DNA from: Thermostichus sp047461615
GTDB lineage: Bacteria > Cyanobacteriota > Cyanobacteriia > Thermostichales > Thermostichaceae
Length of the DNA stretch: 64,000 nucleotides
Reading direction: 5' to 3'
Assembly (NCBI RefSeq): GCF_047461615.1
Contig: NZ_JANSHI010000001.1
Span: 62,001 to 126,000 of the forward strand
Every line of letters starts with the position of its first letter. Position 1 is the stretch's first letter. The notes beneath the pieces were generated by a model that saw only the letters and a program-made list of their open reading frames with translations, searched no databases and was not told the DNA's origin. The translations under genes and the position numbers were made by a program. This document shows, one piece after another, positions 17,848 through 26,955 of the stretch.

Positions 17848-18573
17848 TTGCAGATGCCTGGGCAGGAGGGCCCGCTACCCTATCGTTTCCCCATTCCCCT
17901 ACTCAAAGGCGTGTTGCGCGGCCGCTGCAAGCGCTTCTTTGCCGAGGTGGAGCTGGAAAATGGGCAACAGGTAACTGCCCACTGCCCCAACACCGGCCCG
18001 ATGACGGGAGTTTGCCAGGTGGGGGCACCCGTTTGCCTCTCCTATCACCCCGATCCCAGGCGCAAGCTGGCCTACACCTGGGAGATGATCCAAGTGGGGG
18101 AGGTGTGGGTAGGGATCAACACTGGCCTACCCAATCGCCTAGTGGAATGGGGGCTGCAGCAGGGCTGGTTCCCCCAACTGGCTCAGTTTTCCCGCTGGCG
18201 GCGGGAAGTGGTCTGGGGCAAAAGCAGGGTGGACTTTCTTTTGGAGGGGCCGGGCGGCTGTGCCTACCTGGAGGTTAAAAATACAACCTGGGCTGTTGGC
18301 TCCTGTGCCCTTTTTCCCGATACCGTGACGACTCGCGGTCAAAAACACCTGGAAGACTTGATGGAGATCCGCCGACAGGGTCAGCGGGCTCTGCTGCTGT
18401 ATTGGATTAACCGCGCCGATTGCACCGAGTTTGCCCCCGGAGCAGAACGGGATCCCCGCTATGCCCGTCTGTTTCACCAGGCCCTGCAGGCGGGGGTTGA
18501 GGTGCTGCCCTACCGGGTCGAGGTTTCGCCGCAAGGGATCCGCCCCCTGGGCCTAGCTAAGCTTGTGGCTTGA
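17848..18573 (+). CDS. sfsA: SfsA family protein (sugar fermentation stimulation protein homolog)
   Basis: 241-aa SfsA homolog. Diagnostic stretches are RCKRFFAEVELENGQ, AHCPNTGPMTGV, SRVDFLLEG and YLEVKNTT, then FPDTVTTRGQKHLEDL. The D-...-E-V-K arrangement is that of the restriction-endonuclease-like fold, and the N-terminal part is OB-like. SfsA was named as an E. coli regulator of maltose genes and binds DNA non-specifically; its true activity is unsettled. It overlaps the extended frame of xth downstream, so the two are probably one operon. Confidence 0.9.
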   Translation: MQMPGQEGPLPYRFPIPLLKGVLRGRCKRFFAEVELENGQQVTAHCPNTGPMTGVCQVGAPVCLSYHPDPRRKLAYTWEMIQVGEVWVGINTGLPNRLVEWGLQQGWFPQLAQFSRWRREVVWGKSRVDFLLEGPGGCAYLEVKNTTWAVGSCALFPDTVTTRGQKHLEDLMEIRRQGQRALLLYWINRADCTEFAPGAERDPRYARLFHQALQAGVEVLPYRVEVSPQGIRPLGLAKLVA

Positions 18574-18587
18574 GAGAACCTTCTGGG

Positions 18588-19373
18588 ATGCGAGTAGCCA
18601 CCTGGAATGTCAACTCCATCCGCAGCCGCCTGCCCCAGGTTTTGGCCTGGCTGGACAAGCAGGGATCCCTGGATGTGCTCTGCCTGCAGGAGACCAAGGT
18701 GGTGGATGCGGAGTTTCCCCGTGCCCCCTTCGAGGAGCGGGGCTTTCATGTGGAGGTGTACGGGCAGAAAGCCTACAACGGCGTTGCCCTCATCAGCCGG
18801 GAGGTGCCGGAAAAGGTGGAGCGGGGCTTTGCTGCCCTGCTGCCGGCAGCCGCAGAGCTGGATGAGCAAAAGCGGCTTATTGGCGGCCTCTACCACGGCA
18901 TCCGCATCCTCAACCTCTACGTGCCCAATGGCGAGGCGGTGGGATCTGACAAGTACGCCTACAAGTTGCGCTGGCTGGCCTGCCTGAAAGACTACCTCCA
19001 GGTGGCCCTCGACCAGGGGCAGCCTATTCTGCTCTGTGGCGACTTCAACATCGCCCCGGAAGATCGGGATATCTGCGATCCCGGCAAAGCCGGAGAAATC
19101 ATGGCCTCTGAGCCGGAGCGGCAGGCCCTACGGGAGATCCTGGCTTTGGGCTTTGAGGATGCCTTTCGCAAGTTTAACCCGGACCCTGGGCATTTTAGCT
19201 GGTGGGACTACCGGGCCGGGGGGTTCCAGAAGAATCGGGGCTGGCGCATTGACCACCTCTACCTTTCCCCCCTGCTTCAGGACAAAGCTACGGCTTGCTG
19301 GATCGACGTCGAGCCGCGGCGGGCAGAAAAGCCCAGCGACCATGCCCCTGTGGTTGTGGAGCTGGCAGTCTAA
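18588..19373 (+). CDS. xth: Exodeoxyribonuclease III (AP endonuclease)
   Basis: Class II AP endonuclease and 3'-5' exonuclease of base-excision repair, 261 aa. All metallo-nuclease motifs are present: VATWNVNSIRSR, VLCLQETKV (metal Glu), YNGVALISR, LCGDFNIAPEDRDI, FSWWDYRAGGFQKNRGWRID and the final SDHAPVV with the catalytic His. The ATG at 18588 matches family starts. A TTG at 18570 overlapping the sfsA stop is open but adds six unlikely residues. The 14-bp spacing from sfsA implies cotranscription. Confidence 0.94.
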   Translation: MRVATWNVNSIRSRLPQVLAWLDKQGSLDVLCLQETKVVDAEFPRAPFEERGFHVEVYGQKAYNGVALISREVPEKVERGFAALLPAAAELDEQKRLIGGLYHGIRILNLYVPNGEAVGSDKYAYKLRWLACLKDYLQVALDQGQPILLCGDFNIAPEDRDICDPGKAGEIMASEPERQALREILALGFEDAFRKFNPDPGHFSWWDYRAGGFQKNRGWRIDHLYLSPLLQDKATACWIDVEPRRAEKPSDHAPVVVELAV

Positions 19374-19454
19374 AACCCTAAGCTGCTCCCTTGAGACAAC
19401 AGCGGCTATCTACGCTAGGCTGGTAGACGTTAACGAATGTATCGGGCTGCCGCC

Positions 19455-20129
19455 ATGGCGCTCTTTGGTTTCGGCAAACTGAGCAAGAAACTGACCCTGC
19501 CCACCCCGGAGGAGGCTTTGCCGGGCCGCTCCGAGCCAATGGCAATCGTTAACCGGCACTACGTCAAGGGCACGCCCCTGAAGCCCCCTTTTCCCGAGGG
19601 GATGGAGCTAGCCATGTTTGGCATGGGCTGCTTCTGGGGAGCGGAGCGCAGGTTTTGGCAGTTGCCTGGGGTGTATACCACTGCAGTGGGCTATGCGGGC
19701 GGGTATACTCCCAACCCCACCTATGAAGAGGTCTGCACCGGCTTAACTGGCCACAACGAGGTGGTGCGGGTGGTTTACGATCCCAGCCAGATTAGCTACC
19801 TCCAGCTCTTGAAAGTGTTTTGGGAAAACCACAATCCCACCCAGGGGATGCGCCAGGGCAATGATGTGGGCACTCAGTATCGCTCCGGCATCTACGTCTA
19901 TTCCCAGACCCAGCGGGAGCTGGCGGAAAAAACCCGCGACCTCTACCAGCAAGTCCTGAGCGCCCATGGCTACGGCCCCATCACTACTGAGATCCTGGAG
20001 GCTCCAGAGTTCTACTACGCCGAAGACTACCACCAGCAGTACCTCGCCAAAAACCCGCGCGGCTACTGCGGCCTGGGGGGAACTGGGGTACCGCTGCCGG
20101 AGCTCCTCACCCCCGACCTTGCTCCCTAG
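19455..20129 (+). CDS. msrA: Peptide-methionine (S)-S-oxide reductase
   Basis: Reduces methionine-S-sulfoxide in proteins using thioredoxin. The 224-aa product has the catalytic GCFWG motif with Cys59, then VGYAGG, GHNEVVRVVYDP, FWENHNPTQ and QYRSGIY, all invariant MsrA blocks. The C-terminal PRGYCGLGGTG supplies a candidate resolving Cys. An N-terminal extension of about 50 residues precedes the core, as in other cyanobacterial and plant MsrA proteins. ATG 19455 is preferred to 19437 for its fit to MALFGFGKLSKK. It converges with cysW 13 bp away. Confidence 0.95.
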   Translation: MALFGFGKLSKKLTLPTPEEALPGRSEPMAIVNRHYVKGTPLKPPFPEGMELAMFGMGCFWGAERRFWQLPGVYTTAVGYAGGYTPNPTYEEVCTGLTGHNEVVRVVYDPSQISYLQLLKVFWENHNPTQGMRQGNDVGTQYRSGIYVYSQTQRELAEKTRDLYQQVLSAHGYGPITTEILEAPEFYYAEDYHQQYLAKNPRGYCGLGGTGVPLPELLTPDLAP

Positions 20130-20142
20130 AGAGAGAGGGAAC

Positions 20143-20982
20143 CTAAAAGATGCGGCGGGAAGGGGATCCCCGCTCCAGCAGCTCCCTGGCCACTAGGGTC
20201 ACCACCGCCAGCAAAGAAAGCACCACCGCGGCTGCATAGGCTGATCCTGTGGCATAGCTGCGATAGGCATCTTCCACAAACAGAGGCAGGGTTTGGGTGC
20301 GCCCAACGATGTTGCCCGAGACCACCGCCACAGCGCCAAACTCCCCCATGGCGCGGGCATTGGTGAGGATGACTCCATACAAGAGGCCCCAGCGGATGTT
20401 GGGCAGGGTAATCCGCCAGAAGACCTGCCAGGAATTGGCCCCCAGAGTTTTGGCGGCTTCTTCTTCCTCGGTGCCGGCCTCTTCCAACACCGGCAATACT
20501 TCCCGCACCACAAAGGGCAAGGTGATGAAAGCCGTGGCCAGCACAATGCCTGGAAACGCAAAAATGACCCGCAGGTTCCAGGATCCCAGCCAACCTTGAC
20601 GGCCAAAGATCAGCACCAGCATCAGGCCGGCTACTACCGGCGAAATGGAAAAGGGCAGGTCAATGAGGCTAAGCAGCAAGGCCCGCCCTGGAAAGCGGCG
20701 GCGTGCTAGCGCTATGGCAGCGCAGAGGCCAAAAAGAGTATTGAGAGGCACGACAACCAGGGCAGTTAGCAAAGTCAAGCGGGCTGCGCTGAGAAACTCT
20801 CGCTCCCCCAGGTGCTGAAAAAAACTGGGGATCCCTTCCCGCAACGCCTGGTAGAAGACATTCACCAGGGGGATCCCGATGAGCAGCCCCACATAGAGCA
20901 AGACGATCCCAATCAGCAGGCCAGCCAGCCAAGGGTTGGCGGGTGGCTTCCCTTGAACCTCGGCAACTCCCTTAGGTCTCAT
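20143..20982 (-). CDS. cysW: Sulfate/thiosulfate ABC transporter permease CysW
   Basis: Inner-membrane permease of the sulfate importer, 279 aa with about six membrane helices. The cytoplasmic EAA loop that docks to CysA is EEEEAAKTLGANSWQVFWRITLP, and GEFGAVAVVSGN is typical of CysW. It is the last gene of the minus-strand cluster sbpA-cysA-cysT-cysW, and its start overlaps the cysT stop by 11 bp, suggesting translational coupling. It pairs with CysT to form the channel. Confidence 0.94.
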   Translation of the reverse strand: MRPKGVAEVQGKPPANPWLAGLLIGIVLLYVGLLIGIPLVNVFYQALREGIPSFFQHLGEREFLSAARLTLLTALVVVPLNTLFGLCAAIALARRRFPGRALLLSLIDLPFSISPVVAGLMLVLIFGRQGWLGSWNLRVIFAFPGIVLATAFITLPFVVREVLPVLEEAGTEEEEAAKTLGANSWQVFWRITLPNIRWGLLYGVILTNARAMGEFGAVAVVSGNIVGRTQTLPLFVEDAYRSYATGSAYAAAVVLSLLAVVTLVARELLERGSPSRRIF

Positions 20983-21784
20983 GGCGACTTGCCCAGCCTT
21001 GCAGAAGGTTAATCACCGCCAGCGACAGGAAGGAGATCACCAGCATCACCGTCCCAATCACCGTGGCGCCGGCGTAGTCGTACTGTTCCAGTCTTTGGAT
21101 GACCAGCACCGCTGCAATCAAATCCTGGAAGGGAATGCTGGCGGCAATAATGACGATGGAGCCATACTCACCGACAGCGCGAGAAAACCCCAGCGCCACC
21201 CCCGTTAGGATAGACGGCAGAATTTGCGGCAGCACCACTCGGCGAAAGGTCTGCCAGCGGGAGGCGCCCAAGCTCCAGGCGGCTTCTTCCACATCCGGTT
21301 CCAGTTCCTGCAGCACCGGCTGCACGGTTCGCACCACAAAGGGAAAAGAGATAAACAGCATTGCTACCCCCACCCCCCAGCGGGTAAAGGCAATGCGGAT
21401 TCCCAAGGGAGCCAGCAGGGATCCTATCCAGCCGTTGCTGCTGTAGACGGTCGCCAGGGTGAGGCCGGCCACAGCCGTGGGCAGGGCAAAGGGCAGATCA
21501 ATCAACCCCTCGAGGAGCTTTTTCCCAGGGAAGGCGTAGCGCACCAACACCCAGGCGGTCAGAGTGCCCATCACACCGTTCACTAAGGCCGCCAGCAAGG
21601 CGGTTACAAAAGTAACCTCATAGGCAGAGAGGGCCAGGGGATCGGTGGCAATTCGCCAAAACTCTGCCCAACCCAAGGTGCTGGCCTTGGCAACCAAGGC
21701 AGCTAGTGGCAAGACCAACATCAGGAAGAGATAGCCCAGGGTCAGCCACCATGGCCAAGACACTGGAAACACCGCCTGCAGCAA
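20972..21784 (-). CDS. cysT: Sulfate/thiosulfate ABC transporter permease CysT (CysU)
   Basis: Second sulfate permease subunit, 270 aa with about six membrane segments. The EAA loop is EEAAWSLGASRWQTFRRVVLP, followed by GFSRAVGEYGSIVIIA, the CysT signature. LIDLPFALPTAVAGLTLATVY is the conserved central part. The start is probably TTG at 21784, only 6 bp after the cysA stop, with AGGGAA just upstream; in-frame GTGs at residues 5 and 8 are alternatives. It is cotranscribed with cysA and cysW. Confidence 0.93.
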   Translation of the reverse strand: MLQAVFPVSWPWWLTLGYLFLMLVLPLAALVAKASTLGWAEFWRIATDPLALSAYEVTFVTALLAALVNGVMGTLTAWVLVRYAFPGKKLLEGLIDLPFALPTAVAGLTLATVYSSNGWIGSLLAPLGIRIAFTRWGVGVAMLFISFPFVVRTVQPVLQELEPDVEEAAWSLGASRWQTFRRVVLPQILPSILTGVALGFSRAVGEYGSIVIIAASIPFQDLIAAVLVIQRLEQYDYAGATVIGTVMLVISFLSLAVINLLQGWASRHET

Positions 21785-21790
21785 GGTTCC

Positions 21791-22834
21791 CTAAGCTCCC
21801 ACCGCCATGGCTGTCATTTCCGTTTTCTTGATGGGGAAGGCTTTGATTACCCTGGGGCGCACGTAAACCTGCTGCCCTATGTGCAGGGGCTGGCTGGCGT
21901 ATTGCTCGCGGCTAAGGTGGGCCCAAAGGGATCCGCCATCGCTCAAGACCAGCTCCGCCTGGATCTCCCGCCCTAGGTGGATGATCTCTTTGACCCAAGC
22001 CGAGACACCGCTGCTGGTGGGGCTGAGCTCGATTTGGACATCATGGGGGCGCAAGAAAAGCCGATGCGGGCCGGCCTGCGCTTCAGGGAGCTGGCAGGAT
22101 AATACGGAGCGGGGCGAGAGCTCGTTGACCGGGCCAATAAAGCTCATGACAAAGGGGGTGGCCGGATGGTCGTAGATCTCGGCAGGGGATCCCACCTGTT
22201 CGATCCGCCCCTGGTTCATGACCACAATTTGGTCGGCCACCTCCATAGCCTCTTCTTGGTCGTGGGTAACCAGGACGGTGGTGACATGCACCTCGTCGTG
22301 TAGGCGCCGCAGCCACTGGCGCAGCTCCTTGCGCACCCTGGCATCCAGGGCTCCAAAGGGCTCATCCAAAAGCAACACCTGCGGCTCCACCGCCAGAGCA
22401 CGGGCCAGGGCCACCCGCTGCCGCTGCCCCCCCGAAAGCTGGGAGGGGTAGTGATCCCCAAACCCCGACAGTTGCACCAGCTCCAGCAGCTCGTCCACCC
22501 GTGCCCGAATTTCAGCTCTTGGCAGCCTGCGGATCTCCAGGCCAAAGGCAATGTTCTGCCGCACCGTCATGTGCTTAAACAGGGCGTAGTGCTGGAAGAC
22601 AAAGCCGACGTTGCGCTCCTGGACGCTGGCGTGGGTGGCATCCCGCCCGGTGAGGAAAATCCGCCCCGTGTCTGGCTTCTCCAGGCCGGCAATCAGGCGC
22701 AGCAGGGTAGATTTGCCAGAACCCGACGGCCCCAACAAAGCCACTAGGGATCCCGTGGGGATGGTGAGATCGGTAGGGTAGAGCGCCTGAAACTCGCCGA
22801 AACGCTTCGATACCCCTGCAATGGTGATGCCCAT
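21791..22834 (-). CDS. cysA: Sulfate/thiosulfate ABC transporter ATP-binding protein
   Basis: ATPase that powers sulfate import, 347 aa. Walker A is GPSGSGKST, the Q-loop region is VGFVFQHYALF, the ABC signature is LSGGQRQRVALARAL and Walker B is VLLLDEPFGALD, with the H-loop at LVTHDQEEAMEVAD. After about residue 235 comes a TOBE-type regulatory domain (LFLRPHDVQIELS). It lies between sbpA and cysT on the same strand. The 175-bp gap to sbpA contains an inverted-repeat site (22934-22957) that could give it separate control. Confidence 0.95.
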   Translation of the reverse strand: MGITIAGVSKRFGEFQALYPTDLTIPTGSLVALLGPSGSGKSTLLRLIAGLEKPDTGRIFLTGRDATHASVQERNVGFVFQHYALFKHMTVRQNIAFGLEIRRLPRAEIRARVDELLELVQLSGFGDHYPSQLSGGQRQRVALARALAVEPQVLLLDEPFGALDARVRKELRQWLRRLHDEVHVTTVLVTHDQEEAMEVADQIVVMNQGRIEQVGSPAEIYDHPATPFVMSFIGPVNELSPRSVLSCQLPEAQAGPHRLFLRPHDVQIELSPTSSGVSAWVKEIIHLGREIQAELVLSDGGSLWAHLSREQYASQPLHIGQQVYVRPRVIKAFPIKKTEMTAMAVGA

Positions 22835-22933
22835 AGGCTCTGCCTAGCTAGTGGTTTGCCTGAGAAGTTGCTGGATTGGTTGCCGGCTGAGTCTTCTCAA
22901 AAGGTTGAGGGAAGTTAAACGCCCACCTAATCT

Positions 22934-22957
22934 ACGGTAAACCTGTCAACAAACCGT
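22934..22957 (-). promoter_or_regulatory. Candidate operator upstream of cysA
   Basis: A 24-bp element with outer arms ACGGT and ACCGT, 100 bp upstream of the cysA start. It closely matches the element at 24121-24144 upstream of sbpA in spacing and outer arms and over most of the interior. On the minus strand it overlaps TTGACA, a good -35 hexamer, and is followed by TAGATT. Shared placement in front of two genes of one transport system suggests a common regulator of sulfate uptake. No binding factor can be named from sequence. Confidence 0.4.
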
Positions 22958-23009
22958 TGATACAGCTCCCAGAATAACTTGAATGGGAATCCAAAACAAG
23001 GGAGCCCCC

Positions 23010-24056
23010 CTACAACTCGGCTTGAATGCGGTCAAACAAAGCCCCATCGGCAAAGAAGCGGTTTTGGATTGTCTCCCAGCCGCCTAGGTCGGCAACGGTT
23101 ACCAGTTTCTCAACAGGAGGGTAACGCCAGGCAAACTCTTGCGCCACCGTGGGCTCCACCGGCCGAAAACCCACCTCGGCAAAGGCCCGCTGCGCCTCGG
23201 GAGTAAAGAGGTAGTCCACAAAGGCTTCGGCCACGGCGCGGGTGCCCTTGCGGTCTACGTTGGCATCCACCACCGCTACCGGGTTGTCGATGGAAATGTT
23301 GGGATCCGGCACCACGTAGGGCAAGGGCTGGCCGCGCAAGCCCGCCAGGATCACCTCATGTTCGTAGGTGAGCAGGGCATCCCCCTGCCCTTTTTGGAAA
23401 AAGACATCCGTAGCCTCCCGCGAGTCCCGCGGCAGGACGCGGACGTTTTTGTAGACCTGAGTAGTGAAGGCTAGGGCCTGCGGCTCAGGGACAGCGCTCC
23501 AGAGGGCCAAAAAGTTCCAGCGGGCACCCCCTGAGGTTTTGGGGTTGGCAGTAACCACCTGCAAGCCAGGCCGAGCCAGATCCGTCCAGGAGCGGATATC
23601 GTGGGGGTTGCCCTCCCGCGTTACCATCACCACCACCGAACGGGTGACGATCCCTTGGTTGGGTGTGCGACTTTCCCAACCCGGCCGAATCAGGCCGGCA
23701 GCCACAATGCGCTCCACATCCAGGCCCAGGGCCAGGGCTACTACGTCGGCATCCAGCCCCTCGATGACCGCCCGCGCTTGCGTTGCCGAGCCAGCGTAGC
23801 TGCTTTCTACACGCACCCGTTGTCCAGTCTGGGCCAGCCAGTGGGCCTCAAAGGCAGGGATGATCTGCCGGTAGGCATCGCGGGTCACTGCAAAAGAAGC
23901 TAGCAGAATCCTCACTTCCCCCTGGGATCCCGCCCCGCCGCCGCAGCCACCCAGCCCCAGCAGAAGTCCTAGAACCAGGGATCCCAGCCCCAGCCACCGC
24001 CCCACTCTCGCCGACCAGCCCACCGCGATGGGTAATCTGTTCACAGCCATCCCCAA
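23010..24056 (-). CDS. sbpA: Periplasmic sulfate-binding lipoprotein
   Basis: Solute receptor of the sulfate ABC importer, 348 aa. The N-terminus has a signal ending in the lipobox L-G-G-C38, so the mature protein is probably lipid-anchored. Family blocks are LLASFAVTRDAYRQIIPAFE, ESSYAGSATQARAVIEGL, ADVVALALGLD, NPKTSGGARWNFLALW and YEHEVILA, ending with ADLGGWETIQNRFFADGALF. It is the first gene of the sulfate cluster, 62 bp after the stop of the acyl-CoA synthetase-like gene, with a candidate operator in that gap and gene end. Confidence 0.94.
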   Translation of the reverse strand: MGMAVNRLPIAVGWSARVGRWLGLGSLVLGLLLGLGGCGGGAGSQGEVRILLASFAVTRDAYRQIIPAFEAHWLAQTGQRVRVESSYAGSATQARAVIEGLDADVVALALGLDVERIVAAGLIRPGWESRTPNQGIVTRSVVVMVTREGNPHDIRSWTDLARPGLQVVTANPKTSGGARWNFLALWSAVPEPQALAFTTQVYKNVRVLPRDSREATDVFFQKGQGDALLTYEHEVILAGLRGQPLPYVVPDPNISIDNPVAVVDANVDRKGTRAVAEAFVDYLFTPEAQRAFAEVGFRPVEPTVAQEFAWRYPPVEKLVTVADLGGWETIQNRFFADGALFDRIQAEL

Positions 24057-24118
24057 AAGCTTCTCATCCTCAACCCTCTCCCCGAAGACGAGGGAAGGTT
24101 GGGCGTCAGGGATCTATT

Positions 24119-26927
24119 CTACGGTAAGCCGGTCGGTAAACCGTTTTTGGAGCCAGGGCTCCCTAGGCAGGGCGTGGGGAGCGCTGCATCGGCAGCAAGA
24201 TCCAACGTGGCCCTGAGGAGGCCGGGATCCTCTGGGGAGGGGAGCAACTGGAACCCCAAGCGCCTACACAGGCGGCGCATGCCCTCGTTTTCGCTGAGCA
24301 CCTCGCCGGCCAGGCGCTGGATCCCTTCGCAGCGGGCCACCTGAATGAGGCGGGTCAAGAGCTCCGTGCCGATCCCCTGTCTTGGGTAGGGATCCGCCAC
24401 CAAGAGGGCAAACTCCGCTTCCTGAGGAAGGCCGTGTTTTTTGGAGAGGCGGCTGATGCCAAGGAGCTGGGGTTCTGGGTCTTGCCGCTCGGCCACCAGG
24501 GCAATCTCGCGGTCGTAGTCATTAAAGCAGAGGCGAACCAAGCGCTCGTGGGCGGTGCGAGCGCTGTATTGGATGGGGTGGAAGTAGCGCAGGTAGAGGC
24601 TGTAGTCGGAGACGTGGCGGTGAAACTCGAGCACCAGCGGCTCGTCTTCGGCACGGATGGGGCGGATGGTGATGCCGTCGCGGAAGGTCCAACTGTACTG
24701 GCTACGGTAGGGGCGGATAGCCAGCGGCACAGGTGGTTCTTGGTCCGAGCGCAAAATGACGCGGGCATCCAAAGCCAGCAGTTTCTCGCCAGAGACCAAC
24801 AGCGGGTTGATGTCGATCTCTTTGATCTCCCGCTGCTCGGCCACCAGTTGGCTGAGGCGCACCAAAAGCTGCTCCAGTGCCTCCAGATCCACGGCCCGGC
24901 GTCCCCGCACCCTTTTGAGGGCCCTTGTAGATGAGGGTATTCTCCATCAAGCGCCGCGCCAAGGTGGTGTTGAGGGGGGGAAGGCCAATGGCGCGATCCC
25001 GGAACACCTCCACCAGTTGGCCACCGCTGCCAAACAGCAACACCGGCCCAAATTGGGGATCCTCGCTGCTGCCTAGGATCAGCTCGTAGCCGTTGGTGGG
25101 AACCATGGGCTGCACCGTCACCCCTTGAAAGTGCTGGGATCCGGCTTTTTCGGCAACATTAGTCTGGATCTGCTGGTAGGCCCGCCGCACTGCCTCGGCA
25201 TCGGGCAGGTTGAGCTGCACGCCGCCTACGTCGCTCTTATGGGTGAGAGTGTGGGAGTAAAGCTTCAGCACCACCGGGTAGCCTATGGCCTCAGCAGCTT
25301 CCACCGCTGCTTTCGAACTTGCTGCCACCCGTGTGGGCACCACCGGGATCCCGTAGGCGGCTAGGATCTCCTTGGACTCGACCTCGGTTAAGAGCGTGCG
25401 ACCTTGCTGCCGGGCTTGGCTGAGGATTTGGTGCACCCTATCCCGCTCGACCGCTCTTGCAGGGGGCAAAGTGGGAGTTTCGTAGAGGGCCTTGAGGTTG
25501 TCGCTAAAGCGCCACAAGTAGCTAAACACCCGCGCCGCCTGGTCGGGGTAGCGGTAGGTGGGGATCCCGGCCTGGTTGAGGATCTGCTCGCCGGCATCCA
25601 CCAGGGCTCCCCCCATCCAACTGGCCAGGATGGGTTGGCGGGATCCGCTGCGCCGCCAGGTCTCCACCACTTTCTCAGCCGTGGCCGTGGGATCCGTCAT
25701 GGCTTGGGGGGCGAGGATCACCAAACAGCCCTGGCTAGCGGGATCCCGCAGCACGATCTCCAGCGCCTGGGCAAAGCGCTCCGGGCCGGCATCGCCCAGG
25801 ATATCGATGGGGTTGCCGTGGCTCCAGTGGGGCGGCAGGATCTGGTTGAGCTGCTCCAGGGTTTGGGGAGAAAGCTGGGCCAGGGATCCACCGGCGCGGA
25901 TGAGGGCGTCGGTGGCCAGCACCCCCGGCCCGCCGGCATTGGTGAGGATGGTGAGGTGGGGCCCTTGGGGACGAGGCTGTTTGGCCAGCACCTCCGCCAT
26001 GTCGAAGAGATCTTCAATGCGATCCACCCGCAGCACACCACAACGGCGTAAGGCCGCATCCAAAACCGCGTCGCTGCCGGTGAGGGATCCCGTGTGGGAG
26101 GCTGCTGCCTGGGCTGCTGCCTGGGTGCGTCCCGCCTTGATGACGATGATGGGCTTGCTCAGCGCCACCTCGCGGGCTGCCGATAAGAAGGAGCGGGCAT
26201 CTCCAATGGATTCCATGTAGAGGACAATGCTGTGGGTATGGGGATCCTCGCCCAGGTAGTCGATCAGATCCCCCCAGCCCACATCCAGCATTGATCCCAG
26301 GGAGATGAAGGCGCTAAAGCCCACATTTTCCCGCAGGCTCCAGTCCAGGATTGAAGTGCAGAGGGCCCCGCTTTGGCTGATAAACCCCACGTTGCCGGGT
26401 CGGGCCATCTGGGCGGCAAAGGTGGCATTCAAGCCAGTGTGGGGGTTTTGGATCCCCAGGCAGTTGGGGCCAATTAGGCGCAACTTGCCGCGGGCGGCCT
26501 GTTGGATGGTCTTTTCCAGGGCCAACCCCTCCGGGCCGATTTCCTTAAAGCCTGCCGAGAGGACAATGGCCCCCTTGACTCCGGCCTCGGCGCATTCTTG
26601 GATAACCGCCGGCACCCCGGCTGCCGGGATGGCGATGATGGCCAGATCCACCGGCTCGGGCAAGGCGGAAAGCCGCTCGTAGGCCCGGATGCCCAACACC
26701 TGGTGCCGCTTGGGGTTGACCGGGTAGACAGTGCCGCCAAAGGGATGGCTAATGAGGTTCCACAGCACCGTGCGCCCAACACTGCCCTCGCGCTCTGTTG
26801 CCCCCACCACGGCCACCGAGCGGGGCAGAAAAATGGGAGCTAAGGGGTGGGATCTGGCCTTCCAGATGTCGAGGCTGGGATCGGGGCGGTGCAGCGTAGC
26901 CATAGCCGTTGCCAGGGTGGGGGTCAC
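24119..26927 (-). pseudogene. NDP-forming acyl-CoA synthetase with C-terminal GNAT domain, frameshifted
   Basis: Reads as one ~930-aa protein in two frames. Frame one (26927 to ~24925) has the CoA-binding domain (PRSVAVVGATEREGSVG, VGFISQSGALCTSILDW), the phosphohistidine region (AASHTGSLTGSD) and an ATP-grasp domain (HKSDVGGVQLNL). Frame two carries the end of ATP-grasp (EIKEIDINPLL) and a GNAT acetyltransferase (RQGIGTELLTRLIQVA). The frame changes at about 24920, where an apparent extra base in GGGCCC turns an expected Y-K-A-L-K-R-V-R-G-R-R into Y-K-G-P-Q. Relatives are either ADP-forming acetyl-CoA synthetases making ATP in fermentation or Pat-type protein acyltransferases. The first codon may be the GTG at 26927 or the ATG at 26903. 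It lies 28 bp after the adhE remnant. It could be a pseudogene or a one-base error. Confidence 0.8.
24121..24144 (-). promoter_or_regulatory. Candidate operator upstream of sbpA
   Basis: 24-bp imperfect inverted repeat: arms ACGGT...ACCGT, with inner CCG...CGG also symmetric. Its right edge lies 65 bp upstream of the sbpA start, and it overlaps the last codons of the upstream gene. On the minus strand it is followed at once by TAGAAT, a plausible -10. It is the better-preserved partner of the site at 22934-22957. The similarity is seen directly; the regulatory role is inference. Confidence 0.42.
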
Positions 26928-26955
26928 GTTTTGGCTGGGAGCAAAAAGGCGGCTC

